A stretch of 6,314 nucleotides of DNA from Rhizobium sp. (lineage in GTDB: Bacteria > Pseudomonadota > Alphaproteobacteria > Rhizobiales > Rhizobiaceae), in assembly GCA_003527225.1 (NCBI GenBank), contig DPXQ01000159.1, forward strand, positions 236 through 6,549, given 5' to 3'. Of the stretch, positions 1 to 5,622 are shown piece by piece. The first letter of the stretch is position 1; each line of letters opens with the position of its first letter. A program made the translations under genes and the position numbers. The notes beneath the pieces were generated by a model that was given only the letters and a program-made list of their open reading frames with translations, was not told the DNA's origin and searched no databases.

Positions 1-935
1 CGGCATCGGTGCGCAATGTCATGGCCGATCTCGAGGATCTGGGGCTGATCTATTCCCCGCATATCAGCGCCGGCCGTCTGCCGACCCAGCAGGGACTGCG
101 CTTCTTCGTCGATGCCTTCATGCAGGTCGGCGACTTGTCCGAGGAGGAGCGCGGCAGCATCGAGCGGCAAATGCGCCCGCCGGGTCCCGCCCAGCCGATG
201 GACAATCTGCTGACCGAGGCCAGCCGAATGCTGTCAGGCCTGTCGCGCGGCGCCGGCTTGGTCATATCCTCCAAGAACGACCCGATCCTCAAGCATGTCG
301 AGTTCATCCGCCTGGAGCCGACCAAGGCGCTCGCGGTGCTGGTCGGCGAGCACAATCAGATCGAGAACCGCATCATCGACCTGCCGGTGGGCATCACGGC
401 CTCGCAGCTGACGGAAGCCGCGAATTTTCTCAACGCCAACCTGGCCGGGCAGACGCTTCGCGAATTGCGGACCCAGTTGGTCAAGCTGAAACAGCAGGTG
501 GCAGGTGAACTCGACACGCTGTCGCAGGATCTGGTCGAGCGCGGCCTTGCCGTCTGGTCGGGCGGCAGCGACGAGGAAAAGCCGACGCGGCTGATCGTGC
601 GTGGCCGCGCCAATCTGCTCGAGGGCCTTGCCGGCTCGGAAGACGTCGACCGCCTGCGGCTGTTGTTCGACGACCTGGAGCGCAAGGAAAGCCTGATCGA
701 GATCCTCAATCTCGCCGAAAGCGGTCCGGGCGTGAGGATCTTCATCGGTTCGGAAAACAAGCTGTTCTCGCTGTCGGGCTCGTCGCTCATCGTTGCGCCC
801 TATCGCGACGGCGAGGACAAGATCGTCGGCGCGGTCGGCGTCATCGGCCCGACACGGCTCAACTATTCCCGCATCGTGCCGATGGTCGACTATACGGCCC
901 AGTTGATGGCGCGGTTGGCGCGTTCGGGGCTGTAG
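1..935 (+). CDS. hrcA: Heat-inducible transcription repressor HrcA, 5'-truncated by the window edge
   Basis: HrcA is a dimeric cytoplasmic repressor that binds the CIRCE inverted repeat in front of groESL and related chaperone genes; in the known model its folding depends on GroEL, which makes it a chaperone-titration sensor. The reading frame is open from the first complete codon at 3, so the GTG at 9 is an internal valine and not a start. About 310 residues are visible; the family usually has about 340-360, so roughly the first 35-50 residues, with the first half of the winged helix, lie outside. Seen here: the end of the DNA-binding helix (VRNVMADLEDLGL), the wing (SAGRLPTQQGLRFFVD), a long middle region, and the C-terminal family signature GPTRLNYSRIVPMVDYTA. 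The stop is TAG. grpE follows 99 bp downstream on the same strand. Any CIRCE element of hrcA itself would be outside the window. Identification is firm. Confidence 0.97.
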   Translation, partial: ASVRNVMADLEDLGLIYSPHISAGRLPTQQGLRFFVDAFMQVGDLSEEERGSIERQMRPPGPAQPMDNLLTEASRMLSGLSRGAGLVISSKNDPILKHVEFIRLEPTKALAVLVGEHNQIENRIIDLPVGITASQLTEAANFLNANLAGQTLRELRTQLVKLKQQVAGELDTLSQDLVERGLAVWSGGSDEEKPTRLIVRGRANLLEGLAGSEDVDRLRLLFDDLERKESLIEILNLAESGPGVRIFIGSENKLFSLSGSSLIVAPYRDGEDKIVGAVGVIGPTRLNYSRIVPMVDYTAQLMARLARSGL

Positions 936-967
936 CGGATCCGGCGCGACACTTCTTTCGCCAGAAC

Positions 968-996
968 CTTGATTTTTCCACCTTAAACCCTGATAT
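968..996 (+). promoter_or_regulatory. Candidate RpoH (sigma-32) heat-shock promoter of grpE
   Basis: In the hrcA-grpE gap, CTTGAT (968-973) is followed after 14 bp by CCCTGATAT (988-996). This resembles the heat-shock sigma factor pattern CTTGAA, 11-16 bp, CCCCATNT. The element ends 38 bp before the grpE ATG, leaving room for a short leader with the GGAGG ribosome site at 1025-1029. Its place directly before a DnaK co-chaperone gene supports the call, but it is a motif match only. Confidence 0.5.
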
Positions 997-1034
997 CGGG
1001 CACGAATTGCAAACACTGTCACTCGGAGGACGTC

Positions 1035-1652
1035 ATGACCGACGAAGCCAACAACAACGGCCCTGACACAGCGGCTGAAACCGCCGCGGCCGATGCCGCG
1101 CAGGACGCCGCAACCCCCGGCACGGAAGCGGAGGTTGACCCGATCGAGACGCTGAAGGCGGAAAATGCCGAACTGCGTGATCGCTTCCTGCGGCTGGCCG
1201 CGGAAATGGACAACCTGCGTCGCCGTACCGAGCGCGAGCTGAAAGACGCCAAGGCCTATGCCGTCACGGCGTTTGCCCGCGACATGCTGTCGGTCTCGGA
1301 CAATCTGCGCCGCGCCCTCGAAGCCCTTCCGGACGAAGCCCGCGCCGCCGCCGATAGCGGTCTTTCCGCTCTGGTCGAGGGGGTCGAGATGACCGAGCGT
1401 GGCATGCTTTCGACGCTCGAGCGCCACGGCGTTCGCAAGATCGACGCGGAAGGCCAGAAGTTCGACCCGAACTTCCACCAGGCCATGTTCGAGATCCCCA
1501 ATGCCGATGTGCCCAACAATACCGTGGTGCAGGTGGTCCAGGCCGGCTATGCCATCGGCGACCGCGTCCTGCGCCCGGCCATGGTCGGCGTCGCCAAAGG
1601 CGGCCCGAAGGCCGAAGGCAACGGCGATGCAGCGGACGTCAAGAACGGCTGA
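1035..1652 (+). CDS. grpE: Nucleotide exchange factor GrpE (DnaK co-chaperone)
   Basis: GrpE is the cytoplasmic dimer that releases ADP from DnaK, resetting the DnaK-DnaJ folding cycle; in other bacteria it also acts as a thermosensor. The protein is 205 residues, normal for the family. It has a disordered Ala/Asp/Glu-rich N-terminus (about 1-34), a long coiled-coil helix (about 35-75, with [14 protein letters not shown]), a helical bundle (about 76-130), and the C-terminal beta domain that contacts DnaK. The family signature spans about 143-187, from [13 protein letters not shown] through [18 protein letters not shown]. The ATG at 1035 has GGAGG at 1025-1029 with a 5-nt spacer. The gene lies downstream of hrcA, as in many rhizobia, has its own candidate heat-shock promoter, and ends 24 nt before an intrinsic terminator. 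dnaK and dnaJ are not in the window. Identification is firm. Confidence 0.98.
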   Translation: MTDEANNNGPDTAAETAAADAAQDAATPGTEAEVDPIETLKAENAELRDRFLRLAAEMDNLRRRTERELKDAKAYAVTAFARDMLSVSDNLRRALEALPDEARAAADSGLSALVEGVEMTERGMLSTLERHGVRKIDAEGQKFDPNFHQAMFEIPNADVPNNTVVQVVQAGYAIGDRVLRPAMVGVAKGGPKAEGNGDAADVKNG

Positions 1653-1676
1653 GCTGCGGCTCTTTTGCATTCAAAC

Positions 1677-1704
1677 AAAAAAAGCGCCCGTCGGGCGCTT
1701 TTTT
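1677..1704. terminator. Bidirectional intrinsic terminator between grpE and ptsN
   Basis: A run of seven A (1677-1683), then GCGCCC (1684-1689), a GTC loop and GGGCGC (1693-1698), then six T (1699-1704). A perfect GC stem flanked by an A-tract and a T-tract works as a Rho-independent terminator on either strand. It lies 24 nt after the grpE stop and 20 nt beyond the ptsN stop on the other strand, so it can serve both convergent units. Confidence 0.93.
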
Positions 1705-1724
1705 CATGAGGTCGTCTTCGGCGC

Positions 1725-2189
1725 TCAGGCGGCGTTCGACGCCTGTTCCTCGTTGAGGAAGGCATAGATGGCGGATGCTGAATCGGTTGCGCGGAGCTTG
1801 GCCACCAGGTCCTGGTCGCGCAGCACGCGGGCGATGCGCGACAGCGCCTTCAGGTGATCGGCGCCGGCGCCTTCGGGCGCGAGCAGCAGAAACACCAGAT
1901 CGACCGGCTGGTCGTCCAGCGCCTCGAAGTCGACCGGGGTTTCCAGCCGGGCGAAAATGCCGGTGATCGCGTGGATGCGGCTAAGCTTGCCGTGCGGAAT
2001 GGCAATGCCGTTTCCAACGCCGGTGGAGCCGAGCCGCTCGCGCTGCAGGATGACGTCGAAGATTTCCCGCTCGGAAATGCCTGTCAGTTTCGAGGCTTTG
2101 GCCGCCAGTTCCTGCAGGAGTTGCTTCTTGGAATTCACCCGAAGCGCGGGAACGACCGCATCTTGTTGCAGCAAATCTGCCAAGGCCAT
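1725..2189 (-). CDS. ptsN: Nitrogen regulatory phosphotransferase protein EIIA-Ntr (PtsN)
   Basis: PtsN is the EIIA-like terminal phosphoacceptor of the PTS-Ntr chain (EI-Ntr, NPr, EIIA-Ntr). It does not transport sugar; depending on its phosphorylation state it regulates potassium homeostasis, nitrogen and carbon metabolism and other targets by protein contact. One mannitol/fructose-type EIIA domain fills the protein. The active histidine is His66 in NGIAIPHGKL, and LLAPEGAGADHLKALSRIARVL is the typical second half. I chose the ATG at 2189 (154 residues) because AAGGA at 2201-2197 sits 7 nt upstream and the protein then begins MALADLL, as in rhizobial homologues. An in-frame ATG at 2204 would add five residues but has no clear ribosome site. 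It is the last gene of the rpoN-hpf-ptsN series, 71 bp after hpf, with a strong hairpin between them. Identification is firm; the start is likely. Confidence 0.97.
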   Translation of the reverse strand: MALADLLQQDAVVPALRVNSKKQLLQELAAKASKLTGISEREIFDVILQRERLGSTGVGNGIAIPHGKLSRIHAITGIFARLETPVDFEALDDQPVDLVFLLLAPEGAGADHLKALSRIARVLRDQDLVAKLRATDSASAIYAFLNEEQASNAA

Positions 2190-2196
2190 TTCAAAA

Positions 2197-2201
2197 TCCT
2201 T
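2197..2201 (-). promoter_or_regulatory. Ribosome binding site that decides the ptsN start
   Basis: AAGGA on the - strand, 7 nt before the ATG at 2189. It lies inside the codons that would follow the alternative ATG at 2204, so it supports the shorter, 154-residue protein. Confidence 0.7.
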
Positions 2202-2223
2202 CATGCCGCCGAGACAAGGATGA

Positions 2224-2251
2224 GGCAGGCGGCGGCGAACCGCCGCTTGCC
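2224..2251 (-). other. Strong 12-bp hairpin with UUCG loop in the hpf-ptsN gap
   Basis: On the + strand GGCAGGCGGCGG (2224-2235) and CCGCCGCTTGCC (2240-2251) pair over 12 positions, eleven Watson-Crick and one G-T, around CGAA. On the transcribed - strand the loop reads UUCG. No U-tract follows, so it is not a standard intrinsic terminator. It begins 9 nt after the hpf stop and ends 22 nt before the ptsN ribosome site, so it may protect the hpf 3' end, attenuate read-through or space translation. That role is inference. Confidence 0.75.
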
Positions 2252-2260
2252 GTGGGCTGG

Positions 2261-2845
2261 TCAGCCCCTGATGTTGGCGGGATCAATCCATCCGATATTG
2301 CCGTCGTGACGGCGGTAGACGATGTTCACTTCCTGCGTGCCCGGCGTGCGGAACAACAGGATCGGCTCATCCGTCATGTCGAGTGCCATGACGGCATTGG
2401 CAACCGACATCGTGCGCAGCTTCTTGGTGCTTTCGGCAACGATGGTCGGCGCGTAGTCCTCCGGCACTTCGTCGTGTTCGTCCGGCACCGCATCCATGAC
2501 CGTATAGGCGATCTCGACAGCGGGGCTCGCCTGGTTGTTCGGATGGTGGTCCTTGAGCTTGCGCTTGTAACGGCGCAGGCGCTTCTCGATGCGGTCCGCG
2601 GCAATGTCAAAGGCGATCTGCGGGTCGTTGGCCGAGCCGGTGGCCTGCAGGTTGGCACCAGCGTCGAGGTGCACCATGCAATCGGCGACGAACGGCGCTG
2701 CGGCCGCTGCCGACTTCGTCACGGTAACCTGGCCCGAATAGCCTCCGTCGAAGTACTTCGTGACGGCGTCTTCGACCCGCTCACCGATCTTCTGCCGGAA
2801 AGCATCGCCGATTTCCATATGTTTGCCGGATACACGAACACTCAT
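2261..2845 (-). CDS. hpf: Long-type ribosome hibernation promoting factor (HPF/RaiA family)
   Basis: HPF binds the 30S subunit in the channel used by mRNA and tRNA and silences ribosomes in stationary phase or starvation; the long form also joins two 70S ribosomes into a 100S dimer through its C-terminal domain. The protein is 194 residues, fitting the long type. Residues about 2-105 form the S30AE domain (SVRVSGKHMEIG at the start and the basic helix RIEKRLRRYKRKLKDH). A linker follows at about 106-130, with an acidic end (DEHDEVPED). Residues about 132-190 form the dimerisation domain (PILLFRTPGTQEVNIVYRR, then GNIGWIDP). An alanine run at 46-50 is a small local oddity. I chose the ATG at 2845 because AAGGG at 2857-2853 is 7 nt upstream; the in-frame ATG at 2875 adds ten residues, lacks such a site and is unlike the family. 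It follows rpoN after 231 bp, with a candidate promoter of its own. Confidence 0.96.
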   Translation of the reverse strand: MSVRVSGKHMEIGDAFRQKIGERVEDAVTKYFDGGYSGQVTVTKSAAAAAPFVADCMVHLDAGANLQATGSANDPQIAFDIAADRIEKRLRRYKRKLKDHHPNNQASPAVEIAYTVMDAVPDEHDEVPEDYAPTIVAESTKKLRTMSVANAVMALDMTDEPILLFRTPGTQEVNIVYRRHDGNIGWIDPANIRG

Positions 2846-2852
2846 GGCGTTT

Positions 2853-2859
2853 CCCTTCT
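2853..2859 (-). promoter_or_regulatory. Ribosome binding site that decides the hpf start
   Basis: AGAAGGG on the - strand with a 7-nt spacer to the ATG at 2845. It argues against the in-frame ATG at 2875, which has no comparable site. Confidence 0.8.
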
Positions 2860-2997
2860 TATCATTGGTTGGCATCGATCAGCTTACGCCAAGCCCCTTT
2901 CGCATCCAAGCTTTTCAAGCGCTAATGTCGGTTCGTTTCTTGTGTGCCGAGCGTAGATTTGGGGATAAGTCGGAACGTCTGAACCTCTGTCGATCGG

Positions 2998-3017
2998 GGC
3001 GGGCTTCTAGCCCTGCC
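2998..3017. repeat. Inverted repeat over the candidate hpf -10
   Basis: GGGCT (3001-3005), loop TCT, AGCCC (3009-3013), extended by GGC (2998-3000) and GCC (3015-3017) with T3014 bulged. It could be an operator half-site pair, or an RNA hairpin in read-through transcripts from rpoN. It has no T-tract on either side, so it is not a typical intrinsic terminator. Confidence 0.55.
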
Positions 3018-3032
3018 ACCTGTAAAAGTCAA
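3004..3032 (-). promoter_or_regulatory. Candidate sigma-70 promoter for hpf (and ptsN)
   Basis: Read on the - strand, TTGACT (3032-3027) is followed after exactly 17 bp by TAGAAG (3009-3004), a good -35 and a 4-of-6 -10. Transcription would start near 2997, giving an hpf leader of about 150 nt. The -10 falls in an inverted repeat (2998-3017), and a CtrA-like site lies just upstream. Together with the 231-bp gap this suggests that hpf and ptsN can be transcribed without rpoN. Motif evidence only. Confidence 0.5.
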
Positions 3033-3076
3033 CGCCTTCTTAACCTTTCCTCAACCTGGGCGGTGTTTTCGCAATC

Positions 3077-4648
3077 CTAAATTGCCGCGACCTTGGCGAT
3101 CGCGCGCTTCTCGCGGCGACGCTGGACCGAGGACGGAATATTCATCGCCTCGCGATATTTCGCCACGGTGCGGCGCGCCAGATCGACCCCGGAGGATTTC
3201 AGCGTGTGCACAATATCGTCGTCCGACAGCACGGCATCGCAGCTTTCCTGGGCGATCATCGCGCGGATGCGATGGCGCACCGCCTCGGCCGAATGATTGT
3301 CGCCGCCCTCCGCCGAGCCGATCGAAACGCTGAAGAAGTATTTGAGCTCGAACAGCCCGCGCGGCGTCAGCATGTATTTGTTCGACGTCACCCGGCTGAC
3401 CGTCGATTCGTGCATCTTGATCGCGTCGGCGACCGTCTTAAGGTTGAGCGGCCGCAGATGGTCGACGCCGTGCAGCAGGAAGGCGTCCTGCTGGCGGACG
3501 ATCTCGCTCGCCACCTTGACGATCGTGCGCGCCCGCTGGTCCAGGCTCCGCGTCAACCAGTTGGCGTTCTGCAGGCATTCCGACAGGAAAGCCTGGTCCT
3601 TGTCGGAGGCCTTGCTGCCCTTGCCGACGGCCGTCACATAATTCTGGTTGATCAGCACGCGGGGCAGGGCGTCCGGATTGAGTTCGACACGCCAGCTGCC
3701 GTCCGGCGCCGGGCGCACGACGATGTCGGGAACCACCGATTCAAGGATGCTGTTCTCGAAGCCACTGCCCGGCTTCGGGTTGAGCTTGCGAATCTCGGCC
3801 AGCATGTCGATGAGATCCTCCTCATCCACGCCGCAGAGCCTTTTGAGGCTGGAGAAGTCGCGTTTGCCGAGCAGTTCGAGATTGTCGATCAGCGACTTCA
3901 TCGCCGGATCGAGGCGATTGCGTTGTTTCAGCTGGATGGAGAGGCACTCGCTGAGCGAGCGGGCAAATATGCCGGGCGGATCAAGATCCTGGAGCGTTTC
4001 CAGGACGGTCGACAAATGTTCTGCCGTTTCGCCGAGCCGCGCGGCTATCTCGTCGATATCGGCGCGCAGATAGCCGGCTTCGTCGAGATGATCCATGAGG
4101 ATCGCGGCAATCAGCCGATCGCCGGGCTTGGACAGCGCAAAGGGAATTTGCTGATTGAGGTGGTCGCGGATGCTGATCTGGCCGGCGACGAAATCATCGA
4201 GGTCATAGCCTTCCCCTTCGCCTGATCCACCGCCGGGCATGGATTTCCATTGGCCGAGCAGTTCCGGCGCATCGGCGCGCGTCGCCGTTCCCTCGTCGGA
4301 AAGCGCCGTGTCGAAATTGGCATCAAGACGGTCATCGAGCCTGTCGCCATGCCCGGGTTCGTACCATTCGCTGTCGAGAGAGGGACTTGGCTCGGTGTGC
4401 TCGTCGCTCGCGCTGCTCTCGTGCTGGTTGGCTGAAGGAGCGTCGTCATTGCCGCCGGTCCGCGGCTCGCCCAATTGTTCGCCACCCTCCGCCGCCATTT
4501 CGAGCAAAGGGTTCTTTTCCACCTCCTGCGCGATGAAATTCATCAGTTCGAGATGAGTCATCTGCAGCAACTGGATGGATTGCATCAGTTGCGGTGTCAT
4601 CACCAGCGACTGGTTCTGGCGCAGGAACAGGTTTGCCGACAACGCCAT
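3077..4648 (-). CDS. rpoN: RNA polymerase sigma-54 factor (RpoN)
   Basis: RpoN directs RNA polymerase to -24/-12 promoters that open only with an AAA+ activator such as NtrC, NifA or DctD; in rhizobia it is needed for nitrogen fixation, C4-dicarboxylate transport and other nitrogen functions. The protein is 523 residues, longer than the 477 of E. coli. Region I (about 1-50) is the Gln/Leu-rich activator-response segment (SLVMTPQLMQSIQLLQM). Region II (about 51-150) is long, acidic, Ser/Gly-rich and low in complexity, and accounts for the extra length. Region III contains the core-binding part (about 155-310) and the helix-turn-helix at 400-419 (PLNLKTVADAIKMHESTVSR). The RpoN box ARRTVAKYRE, which reads the -24 element, is at 491-500. 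No key part is missing. The ATG at 4648 is the only plausible start: a TAG lies in frame 18 codon bases upstream with no other start codon between. Its nearest purine-rich site, AGGGGAG, is about 13 nt away, so initiation may be weak. The gene follows lptB by 148 bp. Confidence 0.99.
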   Translation of the reverse strand: MALSANLFLRQNQSLVMTPQLMQSIQLLQMTHLELMNFIAQEVEKNPLLEMAAEGGEQLGEPRTGGNDDAPSANQHESSASDEHTEPSPSLDSEWYEPGHGDRLDDRLDANFDTALSDEGTATRADAPELLGQWKSMPGGGSGEGEGYDLDDFVAGQISIRDHLNQQIPFALSKPGDRLIAAILMDHLDEAGYLRADIDEIAARLGETAEHLSTVLETLQDLDPPGIFARSLSECLSIQLKQRNRLDPAMKSLIDNLELLGKRDFSSLKRLCGVDEEDLIDMLAEIRKLNPKPGSGFENSILESVVPDIVVRPAPDGSWRVELNPDALPRVLINQNYVTAVGKGSKASDKDQAFLSECLQNANWLTRSLDQRARTIVKVASEIVRQQDAFLLHGVDHLRPLNLKTVADAIKMHESTVSRVTSNKYMLTPRGLFELKYFFSVSIGSAEGGDNHSAEAVRHRIRAMIAQESCDAVLSDDDIVHTLKSSGVDLARRTVAKYREAMNIPSSVQRRREKRAIAKVAAI

Positions 4649-4678
4649 GGCGGACGCGAAACTCCCCTATACAGCCTT

Positions 4679-4707
4679 GAAATCCCGCTCTGTGGCGCGG
4701 GACTTTC
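4679..4707. repeat. Inverted repeat in the presumed rpoN leader
   Basis: TCCCGC (4683-4688) and GCGGGA (4697-4702) pair around an 8-nt loop; GAAA (4679-4682) and TTTC (4704-4707) extend the stem to ten pairs with C4703 bulged. It lies between the candidate rpoN promoter and the rpoN start, so it would form a hairpin in the mRNA leader or could be a protein binding site. There is no T-tract after it in the direction of rpoN. Confidence 0.6.
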
Positions 4708-4720
4708 CGTTGTAATCCAC

Positions 4721-4737
4721 TTGGCCCAAAAATTGCT
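4721..4737 (+). promoter_or_regulatory. Sigma-54 -24/-12 motif facing away from rpoN
   Basis: TTGGCCCAAAAATTGCT matches the sigma-54 consensus YTGGCACG-N4-TTGC at 10 of 12 fixed positions. The invariant GG (4723-4724) and GC (4735-4736) are exactly 10 bp apart, and TTGC is perfect. It points toward the 3' end of lptB, not toward rpoN, and covers the candidate rpoN -10 at 4729-4734. RpoN binding here could block rpoN transcription, or a start near 4748 could give an antisense RNA to lptB. Role inferred. Confidence 0.55.
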
Positions 4738-4757
4738 TTTTTGCGAGGTTTGGTCAA
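4729..4757 (-). promoter_or_regulatory. Candidate sigma-70 promoter of rpoN
   Basis: On the - strand TTGACC (4757-4752) is a strong -35, with AATTTT (4734-4729) 17 bp downstream as a weak -10 (3 of 6). It would start transcription near 4722, about 75 nt before the rpoN ATG. The -35 is convincing and the -10 is not, so confidence is modest. Confidence 0.4.
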
Positions 4758-4796
4758 GCCGAACCGTGGGGTGCCGGCGTATTTCTTAAGTAGGGG

Positions 4797-5609
4797 TCAG
4801 AGGCTGAACTTGTCGCCGAGGTAGAGGCGGCGCACATCCGGGTTGTTGACGATGTCGTTGGCCCGCCCGTGCGTCAGCACCTCGCCGGCATGGATGATGT
4901 AGGCGCGGTCGATCAGTCCGAGCGTTTCGCGGACATTGTGATCGGTGATCAGCACGCCGATGCCGCGCGCCGTCAGGTGGCGGACGAGGTTCTGAATGTC
5001 GGATACCGAAATCGGATCGACACCGGCAAACGGCTCGTCGAGCAGCATGAAGGTCGGATCGGTGGCCAGTGCCCGAGCGATTTCGAGCCGCCGGCGTTCG
5101 CCGCCTGACAATGCCACGGCCGGCGACTTGCGCAGTTTCTCGATATGGAATTCGTGCAGCAGTTCGTCGAGCTTGGCGTCACGCTTCTTGCCGTCGCTCT
5201 CGTGAAGTTCGAGCACCGCCCGGATGTTGTCCTCGACTGTCAGGCCGCGAAAGATCGAGGCTTCCTGCGGCAGGTAGCCGACGCCGAGGCGCGCGCGCCG
5301 ATACATAGGCATGCCGGTGACTTCGTTGCCGTTGATGGCGATCGTGCCGGCATCGACCGGCACGAGGCCGGTGATCATGTAGAAACAGGTCGTCTTGCCG
5401 GCGCCGTTCGGGCCGAGCAGGCCGACGGCTTCGCCGCGACGCACGACCAGCGATACGCCGTTGACCACGCGACGGGTATTGTAGCTTTTCGTCAGGCCGT
5501 GGGCGATCAGCGTCCCCTCATAGCGCGTCTTGTCGAGACGCACTTCCGCAGGATTGGGCTGCGGCGCGCGCTTGGCGCCGATCAGGTCTGAGACGACGGG
5601 AATTTTCAC
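4797..5609 (-). CDS. lptB: LPS export ABC transporter ATP-binding protein LptB
   Basis: LptB is the cytoplasmic ATPase of LptB2FGC. Its ATP cycle extracts lipopolysaccharide from the outer leaflet of the inner membrane and pushes it along the LptC-LptA bridge to LptDE. The protein from the GTG at 5609 has 270 residues. All nucleotide-binding motifs are intact: Walker A GPNGAGKTT (66-74), Q-loop Gln115 in YLPQEAS, signature LSGGERRR (168-174 region), Walker B LLDEP (189-193, catalytic Glu192), and H-loop His224 in ITDHNVRE. The C-terminus YLGDKFSL is typical of LptB. The GTG at 5609 lies 13 nt after the lptA stop and gives a short, variable N-terminal tail of about 30 residues before the ATPase core. 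A GTG at 5675 in the same frame would overlap lptA by 53 nt and add an atypical Arg/Ser-rich stretch, so I prefer 5609, although it has no strong ribosome site and may rely on coupling to lptA. It is not a general amino-acid ABC ATPase, given its lptA neighbour. Confidence 0.97.
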   Translation of the reverse strand: MKIPVVSDLIGAKRAPQPNPAEVRLDKTRYEGTLIAHGLTKSYNTRRVVNGVSLVVRRGEAVGLLGPNGAGKTTCFYMITGLVPVDAGTIAINGNEVTGMPMYRRARLGVGYLPQEASIFRGLTVEDNIRAVLELHESDGKKRDAKLDELLHEFHIEKLRKSPAVALSGGERRRLEIARALATDPTFMLLDEPFAGVDPISVSDIQNLVRHLTARGIGVLITDHNVRETLGLIDRAYIIHAGEVLTHGRANDIVNNPDVRRLYLGDKFSL

Positions 5610-5622
5610 GTTGTGGCCGATA

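Noticed and set aside
234..1670. Very long open frame on the - strand opposite hrcA and grpE (478 codons)
   Set aside because: It runs antisense through two firm genes and their gap, is rich in Arg/Ala/Gly/Asp with no recognisable domain, and is the expected by-product of GC-rich codon use in the + strand genes.
2252..2956. Open frame of 234 codons on the + strand over hpf and its leader
   Set aside because: Antisense to a well-supported hpf; its composition is a shadow and it reads into the non-coding gap without any family signature.
2972..2997. GGAAC as a possible general stress (EcfG) promoter -35
   Set aside because: It is on the + strand, facing away from hpf, and no CGTT lies at 16-17 bp.
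3004..3021. Possible sigma-54 promoter for hpf (TGGCAGG then AAGC on the - strand)
   Set aside because: The GG and GC are 11 bp apart instead of the strict 10 and the -12 lacks TTGC, so it is probably chance.
3206..4225. Open frame of 339 codons on the + strand inside rpoN
   Set aside because: Antisense to an intact rpoN, with the Arg/Asp/Val-rich composition of a codon shadow and no ribosome site or domain.
4666..4671. TATAGG on the - strand close to rpoN as an alternative -10
   Set aside because: No -35-like hexamer 16-18 bp upstream, and the start site would fall almost on the ribosome site.
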